Of a DNA stretch of 64,000 nt, positions 53,997 through 61,201 are shown in pieces. The notes beneath the pieces are model-generated. The model was given only the letters and a program-made list of their open reading frames with translations. It was not told the DNA's origin and searched no databases. The stretch is from Lepidodermella squamata. Lineage: Eukaryota; Gastrotricha. Every line of letters begins with the position of its first letter. Position 1 is the first letter of the stretch. The position numbers were made by a program, and so were the translations under genes. Location: NCBI GenBank assembly GCA_047495785.1, contig JBLDXI010000054.1, positions 248,001-312,000 on the forward strand, given 5' to 3'.

Positions 53997-54439
53997 CAAA
54001 TACCGGGTTTTATCCCCTATCCAATCTTGAGATAACCGAAGCTTTGAAGAGGCTCCTCGGAAAAGACTTCAAGGGCTGTTATGCTCGGGATGACCTTCCT
54101 GATAAACTTGAACGAGGATATTACGTCATTAACCTGGACGATAAAGTTAACCGCGGAAGTCATTGGGTCTCAATGGCTGTGAAGTCGACTGAAATAATCT
54201 ACTTCGATAGCTTCGGGTTTATATGCCCTAATGAGATCATTAAGCGTCGCGGCAAACGAGTTATTTGGTATTCCACACATGATATACAACATCCTGGCTC
54301 TGTTGCATGTGGCTTCTATGCCATTTACTTTCTAAGAGAATTAGGTAAAGGTAGGGATAAGTTAGCTATTTTGCTAGACTTCAATAACACCGGGTCACCG
54401 CACAATGATGACTTACTGAAAAATCTATTGTTAAGCTAG
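53981..54439 (+). CDS. adenain-type maturation cysteine protease (no ATG)
   Basis: About 150 residues with the adenain catalytic order: His in GSHW (61), Asp in YFDSFG (76), Gln in DIQHPGS (103) and Cys in VACGFY (110). It cleaves capsid precursors after Gly-Gly. The frame overlaps the upstream gene by 16 bases and contains no ATG before the catalytic His. The first in-frame Met (65) lies beyond it. A -1 shift at 53987-53993 would fuse it to the upstream protein. GTG initiation at 53981 is the alternative. Catalytic residues are all intact. Confidence 0.85.
   Translation: MGKKLTNTGFYPLSNLEITEALKRLLGKDFKGCYARDDLPDKLERGYYVINLDDKVNRGSHWVSMAVKSTEIIYFDSFGFICPNEIIKRRGKRVIWYSTHDIQHPGSVACGFYAIYFLRELGKGRDKLAILLDFNNTGSPHNDDLLKNLLLS
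53987..53993 (+). promoter_or_regulatory. candidate -1 ribosomal frameshift site A_AAA_AAC
   Basis: In the upstream frame the codons are GAA AAA AAC TGA, an exact X_XXY_YYZ slippery heptamer abutting the stop. One base back opens the protease frame. I saw no strong downstream hairpin by eye, only a weak GGG/CCC pairing near 54004-54018. Confidence 0.6.
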
Positions 54440-54441
54440 AT

Positions 54442-54621
54442 ATGTATTGCCTGCATTGTAGGAAAAACACTAAATCAGTGAATGAGCAGCAATTAGCCAC
54501 TCGTAATAACCGAGCTCTCATGACAGGATCTTGTACACTCTGCGGTATGACAAAGTATAAATTCATAAGAATGTTAAAGAGAAACGCCATCGTAGATAAA
54601 AAGGATGCAAGCGTCCGTTGA
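54442..54621 (+). CDS. small zinc-ribbon protein (DUF5679-like)
   Basis: 59 residues: MYCLHCRKNTKS at the start and RALMTGSCTLCGMTKYKFI in the second half give two CxxC knuckles about 30 residues apart, with the N-x-R-x-L-M-T-G-x-C signature of small DUF5679-type zinc ribbons common in large DNA viruses. It sits 2 bp after the protease stop, and its end overlaps the next gene by 17 bases. Function unknown, probably nucleic-acid or protein binding. Confidence 0.75.
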   Translation: MYCLHCRKNTKSVNEQQLATRNNRALMTGSCTLCGMTKYKFIRMLKRNAIVDKKDASVR

Positions 54622-55111
54622 AGATGAATTGAAGAGACTGATGGATAATTTTGAGAATTCTAAATCAGTGAGAAAGACATTTTCTACCATGCCTTACGTG
54701 TATTGCGATGCGTGTGCCACAGAACTTTTGCTTGACGAAAGGGCGAATTTCAACGTATGCCCAAACTGCGGTTTATGTTATCCATACTGTGAGCACTCCC
54801 CGCCATTCAAATTAGTACCTTACAAACGAAAATGGCATTTAATGACTGTAATTAAAAAGCGCGGTATAGAAATGCTACCTCCTCAACTTGAGAGGCTGAT
54901 GTCGAGCTTTATCAAGTTTGACTCGGGCTATGCAGAACTCTTTCCCGATCAAAATATGATGCACCTTGACTTTGTTATCAAAGCTCTGGCTCAGGAACAT
55001 GGATACGACCTTGTGGCACAGAGCGTACACGTGAAATCGGTTAACGATAAGACGCTGAGGCAATGGCGGAATAAGTATAATCTAGTCATCGCTCATTATG
55101 AGATCGAATGA
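54605..55111 (+). CDS. VLTF3-like late transcription factor
   Basis: 168 residues. An N-terminal zinc finger (YCDACATE, then VCPNCGLCYPYC; Cys 34, 37, 52, 55) is followed by YKRKWHLMTVIKKRG and a helical C-terminal part ending LRQWRNKYNLVI. This layout resembles the poxvirus A2/VLTF3 family found in many nucleocytoplasmic viruses and some Polintons. It would direct late transcription. The assignment rests on layout rather than a long match. The stop overlaps the next ATG. Confidence 0.6.
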   Translation: MQASVEDELKRLMDNFENSKSVRKTFSTMPYVYCDACATELLLDERANFNVCPNCGLCYPYCEHSPPFKLVPYKRKWHLMTVIKKRGIEMLPPQLERLMSSFIKFDSGYAELFPDQNMMHLDFVIKALAQEHGYDLVAQSVHVKSVNDKTLRQWRNKYNLVIAHYEIE

Positions 55112-55757
55112 AATATTCATTCCAAGTGAATGGTTTGAAAATACTCGACAGGCAGCAATTTATTTGAGGGCAGACGGCAGTACTCCATTCGCGGCAAACC
55201 TAAACGCGAATAGCTACTGCATCGAAAATTTGGGCGGCCCCGTTTTCGACAACGATGCTGTAAGCAAAAATTGGGTTGAGCGAAGTTGTTTAATGATTCA
55301 ATCCGATCAGACTGTTGACTTTAAAAATGCTAGGCTCACGAACATCCATCCACCAATAAATCCAAACGATGGCGCGATTCGGGCTTCCAGATTGATATGC
55401 TCTGGCAAGGTTTCTCTTGCGCGCGAGAATAAGCTAAGTTTTGATAACATGATTTCCGGAATGCCTGAAGTAAGCGATAGCTTAGTGTTTCGGGCAGACT
55501 TAACAGCCAGAGTGGAAATGTGGTTCCGGCTGGACGACAACAGAGCCACATCCTTCACCCTTGATTTCTTCAAAAACAACGGTAACTTGTTCTCGAAATA
55601 CTTCAACTATAACAATGTTAATTTGGAGAGCAGCAATGAATACTGTTCCTTTATAGAGCGATTCCGATTGAATGATAGCTTAACGGTTATTGCAGCAGCT
55701 GACGAAAGCATACAACTGTCATACATTTTGATTATTTCTAACCTAAAGAATACGTGA
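55098..55757 (+). CDS. fibre-like receptor-binding protein candidate
   Basis: 219 residues. The N-terminal third repeats a bacteriophage-tail-fibre-like motif: FAANLNANSYCIENLGGPVFDNDAVSKNWV, and later FKNARLTNIHPPINPNDGAI, that is N-(x)-I-x-N-L/I-x-x-P-x-x-x-x-D-A. The rest is predicted beta-rich (VEMWFRLDDN, SFTLDFFKN, LSYILIISN), which suits a trimeric fibre with a C-terminal head. Role in attachment is inference. Confidence 0.55.
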   Translation: MRSNEIFIPSEWFENTRQAAIYLRADGSTPFAANLNANSYCIENLGGPVFDNDAVSKNWVERSCLMIQSDQTVDFKNARLTNIHPPINPNDGAIRASRLICSGKVSLARENKLSFDNMISGMPEVSDSLVFRADLTARVEMWFRLDDNRATSFTLDFFKNNGNLFSKYFNYNNVNLESSNEYCSFIERFRLNDSLTVIAAADESIQLSYILIISNLKNT

Positions 55758-55771
55758 TAAATATATTCAGA

Positions 55772-56353
55772 ATGAATGACAACCAGCTAAAAACAGTAGA
55801 TAGTATTTACCCCACTGCTCCTAGACTACAAATGTCTTCTACTCAAGAGTTCAGGCTTGCTGAGCTCCGGCGCCTAAATGATGTTTTCAACACAGAAATA
55901 TCGAAAAGAAAGAAGCTTTATAATAGGTATTCCCGTTTTTCGTCAATTTGCAAAGCTACTATTCATGGAATAACGGGCGGCACAACATCGCTTGCTATTG
56001 GTGGAATCGCACTACTGTCACTTGGCCTCCCAACCGGTATAATGTTGGAGATTACTGCAGCTTCGGGCGGCATGGTCATACTAGCTCTCAACCTGCTTGA
56101 CTTAAAGTTCGAAAGGAAAGCCGAAAAACATGAAAGAATCGCCACTCTTGCCATGTCGAAAGCCAACTCAATAGGCGACATGATCAAAACAGCCCTGGAA
56201 GATAACCACATCAGTGACACTGAGTATCAGGTTATTATGAGAGAAAACGAGAAATTCCATGATATGAAAAAGTTGCTTCAGAAGAGTTTAAACTGTGACC
56301 GCACGCAGATATTTCTTGAGGAACTGAAAAAGCACGGTGTGAACGTCCCTTGA
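55772..56353 (+). CDS. two-TM glycine-rich membrane protein
   Basis: 193 residues from the ATG at 55772 (the frame extends upstream only with GTG). After a helical N terminus with SSTQEFRLAELRRLN, two hydrophobic Gly-rich segments (GITGGTTSLAIGGIALLSL and IMLEITAASGGMVILALNLL) form a hairpin, then a charged coiled C terminus (RKAEKHERIATLAMSKAN). It probably sits in a membrane or virion inner layer. Not recognised. Confidence 0.65.
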   Translation: MNDNQLKTVDSIYPTAPRLQMSSTQEFRLAELRRLNDVFNTEISKRKKLYNRYSRFSSICKATIHGITGGTTSLAIGGIALLSLGLPTGIMLEITAASGGMVILALNLLDLKFERKAEKHERIATLAMSKANSIGDMIKTALEDNHISDTEYQVIMRENEKFHDMKKLLQKSLNCDRTQIFLEELKKHGVNVP

Positions 56354-56354
56354 G

Positions 56355-56609
56355 CTAGCGAAAAGGCGAGTAAAATATCACACGTTTCTTTGGTGTTCTA
56401 ACTACTTTAGCATGATTGCCTTTGATTTTCGAAGGCTTTTTAATTCTATCCCTATTCACAAAATACCCTAGCAACGCGACGATTACACTCAATGCAACAA
56501 AAATGCGTTGAAGCTGGGTGTTCGTCCTTAAGCAGTCGATCTGAAGTTCTCTAACAAGCACCTTAATATATGAGATTATTTCTTCTTGGGCACTCGAGTA
56601 AGTATTCAT
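56355..56609 (-). CDS. small single-TM protein
   Basis: 84 residues: an acidic N-terminal half, one hydrophobic segment (RIFVALSVIVALLGYFV), then a very basic tail (KKPSKIKGNHAKVVRTPKKR). Its stop is 1 bp from the convergent upstream gene. First member of a minus-strand cluster at the right end of the element. Confidence 0.55.
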   Translation of the reverse strand: MNTYSSAQEEIISYIKVLVRELQIDCLRTNTQLQRIFVALSVIVALLGYFVNRDRIKKPSKIKGNHAKVVRTPKKRVIFYSPFR

Positions 56610-56627
56610 TAAGTATTAAAACGATTT

Positions 56628-56963
56628 TTATTTTTCTCGTCGCGCCCTCATTTCAGCTATGAATTTCTCTATATCTGACTTCCTTTTCTGTCGCCGTTCA
56701 TACAGCTCAGCTTTGCGCCTCTGGCTCTGTAACTTACGGTCGTTATCTTCTTTTTCCCTTGCAGTCAGCAAATCGCTGTATTTCTGTTCAATGACAGCCT
56801 TCTCGTTCTCCAAAGTCTTAATACGGGTATTTGAGGACTGTCTCTTGAGCGAGGAATACTGATCGCTGATAATCTCAACTTCCTGCTTCAGTTTGTTGAT
56901 ATCTTCATCCTTCTCATCGACAATTTCATCGACCTCTGTGTATGAAAGAAATCCTTTCTCCAT
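56628..56963 (-). CDS. coiled-coil protein
   Basis: 111 residues, almost entirely coiled coil (KDEDINKLKQEVEIISDQYS, TLENEKAVIEQKYSDLL) with an Arg/Lys-rich end. The ATG is preceded by TAATATAAGC. It has no enzyme motif and is probably a structural or dimerisation partner of its neighbours. Confidence 0.6.
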   Translation of the reverse strand: MEKGFLSYTEVDEIVDEKDEDINKLKQEVEIISDQYSSLKRQSSNTRIKTLENEKAVIEQKYSDLLTAREKEDNDRKLQSQRRKAELYERRQKRKSDIEKFIAEMRARREK

Positions 56964-56970
56964 GCTTATA

Positions 56971-57228
56971 TTATTTACCGAGAAATCTTCTTCTTAGCAG
57001 GTAAGCTTTCTTGCCGCCGACATGGGTGACATCATTTGGAATCAGACTGACGTTGATGCCACCGCCCTTCAACGATGAGAACCGTTGTTGTTTGCCTAAA
57101 TGATAGTAAATCGTGCCTCTGCTGAGTCCCACTTCAGCTGCGATTTCATCTACTGTCTTGGAGCTATTCTGATATTCATGGATTGCTTGGCTGATTTTGT
57201 CTGGATTTATTGCCTTGCGACGAAGCAT
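56971..57228 (-). CDS. helix-turn-helix DNA-binding protein
   Basis: 85 residues. KTVDEIAAEVGLSRGTIYYHL is a textbook helix-turn-helix of the resolvase/Psq type, followed by a basic tail (KKAYLLRRRFLG). The gene lies 7 bp upstream of the coiled-coil gene on the same strand. It is likely a regulator of the element or a terminus-binding factor. Confidence 0.7.
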   Translation of the reverse strand: MLRRKAINPDKISQAIHEYQNSSKTVDEIAAEVGLSRGTIYYHLGKQQRFSSLKGGGINVSLIPNDVTHVGGKKAYLLRRRFLGK

Positions 57229-57536
57229 CTTATATTTATTTGAGAAATTTAAATATTTAAATATTTCAATGTTCCATAGTTCAAATGTTCAAACTAAATA
57301 AAGGATGTCATCAGCCAATTTATATATTAAAATATTTTAACATTTGTATGTTGAAATGCGGATTGTTACTTCTGCAATCGATTGGCTTCAACGCCCGATG
57401 GAGTCACGTCATGAAAAGGAGAAGCTGCAAGAGATGTTGCTTCCCTCAAGTAACTCGCTGATTTGCGTAAATGAACAATGAACTATTCTTAAATTGAGGT
57501 AAATTTAAAAGTCAAAATGGGATGCAGTCAACAATT
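57229..57536. other. AT-rich spacer, probable minus-strand promoter
   Basis: Contains repeated AAATATTT-like palindromes (57240-57275 and 57325-57355) directly upstream of the helix-turn-helix gene. These are possible binding sites. No gene. Confidence 0.35.
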
Positions 57537-57830
57537 TTAGTCCTCGTCACTTGATGGCACAATGTCGTCAAATACAGTTAGAAATTGCGTAAATGCTTTT
57601 CGGGTTTCTTCATCATCAAAGGGGTACCGTTTAACTGCAGTTTCGACGCGTCTTCGCTCGATGTCTTCGTATGCAGATCTGCGCTTCTTTATCCTGCAGA
57701 ATCGAGATACTCTCGAATAGTGTGCCAAAGCATCTTCGATGCGCATTCTCGGAAACAGACTTTCCATTGCACGAACTTCTCGGTTGGGTTCGTCCCTAGT
57801 AGGCCTGATACTTTTGACATAGGTGCTCAC
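57537..57830 (-). CDS. small charged protein, unknown
   Basis: The frame begins with GTG at 57830. The first ATG gives 77 residues (MESLFPRMRIEDALAHYSRV). It is rich in Arg and acidic residues, ending DDIVPSSDED. The N terminus may be supplied by splicing. Not recognised. Confidence 0.4.
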   Translation of the reverse strand: MSTYVKSIRPTRDEPNREVRAMESLFPRMRIEDALAHYSRVSRFCRIKKRRSAYEDIERRRVETAVKRYPFDDEETRKAFTQFLTVFDDIVPSSDED

Positions 57831-57940
57831 ATGGAAACAAAACGATGACAGGATGGGACCATATAAGGTTCTGCGATGGTCCTGCCAGTCATCATCAAGA
57901 TCAGGGGACGTTGTTAGGCAGTCCTGGTCATCGCTTACAG

Positions 57941-58123
57941 CTATGCATAACGAAGTCGAGGTTCAATCACGTATTTATCATACAACAATTTTTTACCAGA
58001 GACACCTCCTGCAGGTAGCCAAACTTTAACTTCTGCAACATTAGTACCATCTCTGTCCGCCAGTGCTGAAATTCGCTGTTGCTTGTTCGGTCCTGTCCAG
58101 TGGTAAGCTAATCTACACTCCAT
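57941..58123 (-). CDS. small protein, unknown
   Basis: From the ATG at 58123 (MECRLAYHWTGPNKQQRISA) 60 residues are open, and the frame extends further upstream without an ATG. YHWTGPNKQQ and VAEVKVWLPAG look non-random. No family recognised. Confidence 0.35.
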   Translation of the reverse strand: MECRLAYHWTGPNKQQRISALADRDGTNVAEVKVWLPAGGVSGKKLLYDKYVIEPRLRYA

Positions 58124-58666
58124 GCTTTCAGATGATGGGCAAGACTTTAGAAAAGTTACTACGCGTGCAAAATACAGGCGGCATACTGATAAGCACAGTT
58201 TGATCAATACACCTAGGGCGTCGTTGCCTTGGAAACTCCATTAATATTTAAACTTTTATCAATACATTGGCTAATGGAAATTCAATTATGTTTCTGATTC
58301 ATCGACACCCCATGATGAAAGCATTGCGCATTCATGTTGAAGGTATTGAATTATTCATGAAAATAAGACGGTATTGTTCGAACAAAATCAATAGAAAGAA
58401 CTATGCAGGTATGGAAACATATGTTGATTGACATTAAAGGATGCGGCTAGACATGCACTCAACTAATTCGTAAGCTAACCCTGTGTACGAACGATTCACA
58501 ATACATTTGAACAGCTGTGTAATTAAAGATTGTTTAGGTCTGAAAGGAAAGAAATTAAAATAAAATCGCCTGTTCGGAGATGAAAATATGAGAAGATCCA
58601 TAGATTGGTGCCTTTGAGAGAGGATCTACCAAATGGCGCGAACCCCAGGGCACCTCCCTCGATGTT
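58124..58666. other. inner right-end spacer of the element
   Basis: No gene recognised between the last minus-strand frame and the right inverted repeat. Confidence 0.45.
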
Positions 58667-59039
58667 CAGCGCCTGGGACGCCATTTTGTTTCAAGGCATT
58701 TACACCGCGTCAATTGAATCACCCTATTTCAGTTTTCAGGTCATCGATCATCGCTGCCAGCTGAACCAGTCGTGCGATGAGACACTAGGAACTGAATTTC
58801 GCTTGAAGAGAAAGATTGAAACCACTCCCGTTATTATCGATTCATCATCGCTTGAAAAGGGGCGGGGTTTGAACTACCCGGTCCGCCCGGTGGTGCGGGC
58901 CCTACCCCACCAAACCCAGGCGGACAAGACCCCCGCCCATTTACGCGGTGTCACTTGAATTTCAATTTAATTTAATTCGAGTTATCAGGTCATATTCACC
59001 TGGCCGGCTGCCCGGGCTAGTATCGGTATTTCTTACTAC
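58667..59039 (-). repeat. right terminal inverted repeat (373 bp)
   Basis: Complement of 40326-40698 with two mismatches, ending CTTACTAC. Confidence 0.95.
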
Positions 59040-59047
59040 TTCTAACA
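59040..59047. repeat. target-site duplication, right copy
   Basis: TTCTAACA, identical to 40318-40325. Confidence 0.9.
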
Positions 59048-60637
59048 GCCGCTTTGGACAACGTGTTTGTCAGTTGCTGGCTGCACCGGTTTGGTTTGTA
59101 TGGTCCTCATTTCGTCATTATTTTCGGAAGCTGGAACACGTTCGATGAAAACTCCACTATACCAGAAGAACTAAGTTGGTGTGACAGAACGTCGCTAATT
59201 GAAATTCTGAAAAGCTCTATAGTTTACGTTGATGGACCTCTGGAAAATGTTTACGGGGTAAATTCGACCCAGGATCTCACGGGTTACACTGCATCGGATT
59301 TTGAGATTGAGCTAATGTCTCGAATCGAAGACTATCAACGTTCTCCCATGCCTTATATTTTTTATGAGCGAATCATTTTCATGGGGCTCATTCTAAATCA
59401 TACAGAAGCTATTCTCAATAAGAAAGGCCAAACTCTATCTGATTGGACTACAAACCAAGCTTTGTTCCGGCAAAATGGCTCGGAAATCGTTTCTGTAATG
59501 AAAGAGGCTATAATGCAAACTGAATTCACCGGCTTGAAAGGAATCTACAGATTTGATCCTCGTACTATGATGTCAACAGGAGGTCAGCCAGTAGGATTCT
59601 CTCAGATTCGATTCGAGAATAACCAATCCGTTCAATGCGTTGGGGCCAACTATCTATCATGGTTGAATGATTCTATTGCTATGAAAGCTGACTGTCCCTT
59701 CGTATGGCTGACCAAATCGAAACTTCCCCCAAGGGGGGAAATATTTGTAATTGAAGTTAAGGAATCCCTTTTGACCAGAGAGGCTGATATAGTTCTGAAG
59801 TCAATCGCCGGCCTCCTCGTTTCGATCAATATAGGTAGTATGGCTGCGAATCTAGGGCATAAAATCAGGACAATGGGTATCTTTGGGAATATCCTCATGG
59901 CCAGTCACGCTTTCCTAATACCTTCAAGCTGGTCGACGGACATTGGAAAATACTTCTCAGCCATGATTTTTCTTGTAATTTCAGGATTTTCAACAATATG
60001 GATAGCATATTTGTTTGACCTGGAAAGTCTTCAAGTTAAAATCCGGGCTCTCAGCTTGACAACATTTGGCGTTCAATATTTTGACCTCCGACTGTTAAAG
60101 GTTGATTACCATTCGTTTGTGCAAAGACTGACCTCAAAACACATTTCCATGGCCTTTATTTTCTCATCAGCTTGGGCGGTTTTTACAGCTATCCTTCTGA
60201 TTTTAAATCCAATATCGAAACTAGACGTTCTAGCTCACATTGACTATTTATCGGATGACGATGTCTTGAAGCGAATCATACGAAACGAAGCCTCAGTTCT
60301 CGATTCTCTCACAGCTTCGATCAGTGGAAAAGTTTTGCTGACGCTCATCTTCGTCCCATTGCTGCTGATTGTTGTCAGGTCGCTATTTTTGGCTAAGCAA
60401 AGAGGGCGCTATGCCAATAAGCCGGTTGCCATCAGTATTATAGCTTCTGCGAGCGTGGTTGTCGCCGGAATTTTGGTTGGCATAACCAGGGCTGGTAACG
60501 GTCGAAGTCTCATGTTAACATTGTCCATAGTTCTGTTATGCCTGGCCTCAATTACCACTGTTGCTTTCGTTGCTGGATTGCCGCGCAAGAAGCTACGCAA
60601 GCTTAAATATAGGTTGTCAATGATTGTCCCGAAGTAA
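59048..60637 (+). pseudogene. GABA-B-like class C GPCR copy 5, 3' part
   Basis: Continuation of the gene cut at 40325. The flytrap C-terminal half (FVSCWLHRFGLYGPHF), seven membrane segments and a short basic tail (LPRKKLRKLKYRLSMIVPK) are fully open to the stop at 60637. The 3' end is closest to copy 4, whereas the 5' part is closest to copy 2, so this gene was itself mosaic before the insertion. Without its 5' part it lacks a signal peptide and half the ligand domain. Confidence 0.88.
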
Positions 60638-61201
60638 TAAGTCCTCAAAAAAGTCTTTGACGATTTGGCGGGCTAAAACTTTAGGTTCGATTACAAGTAA
60701 AATTAATGATAACGGATAAATTAGATGATTCAACGCTTTTATCGCAACCTTGAAAATCGATAATTCAGGCTTTCATTATAGCAAATAGCAACACACATTA
60801 AAATGTGGATATCACGCTCCAATTAGCCCAAAATGCCCACGATCACGGACTACAGTTTTTAATGCGTCAATGTAATTGAAAGTGCATTCGATAATTCGAA
60901 CAATTACCGGCTACAACGGTAACGTAGATGGAAACCTCTGTGAAAATCGCTCAGCAATTATAGAGCTATTTGTCCGTCCCAATATATGATTTAGCCAGAA
61001 TTGGTTTCGAAGCAGTTAACAAGAAATATTCAATAAAGCGGCATCAATTAAAAACGCTGGCTAGCCACTCACTGCGCAGCAGTTTTTGAATATTAATTGC
61101 CCGCTTAAACAACAACCGTGCGGACTTGCTTAGGGAAAGCTGAATAATCTATAATCAGTAACGCAAAAAAGGCAAGCACGCCAACCATCGCGATTTTCGA
61201 T
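60638..61201. other. intergenic, duplicated flank
   Basis: About 60780-60860 (ATCACGCTCCAATTAGCCCA) matches 37418-37490, part of a receptor-channel duplication unit. Otherwise no gene. Confidence 0.5.

Larger units (their letters stand above)
40326..59039. mobile_element. Polinton/adintovirus-like element, 18.7 kb, complete
   Basis: Bounded by 373-bp inverted repeats and an 8-bp target duplication inside receptor copy 5. It contains the full Polinton core: protein-primed DNA polymerase B, retrovirus-type integrase, packaging ATPase, major and minor capsid, and adenain-type protease. It also has accessory genes. All core frames are open. The TIRs differ at two positions, so insertion or TIR homogenisation is recent. 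Length and TIR size are typical for Polintons. The 8-bp duplication is not, since about 6 bp is usual. Unusual cargo lies between the left TIR and the viral genes: two Ly6-like genes and tRNA-derived repeats. Whether it can still form particles cannot be read from sequence. Confidence 0.9.
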
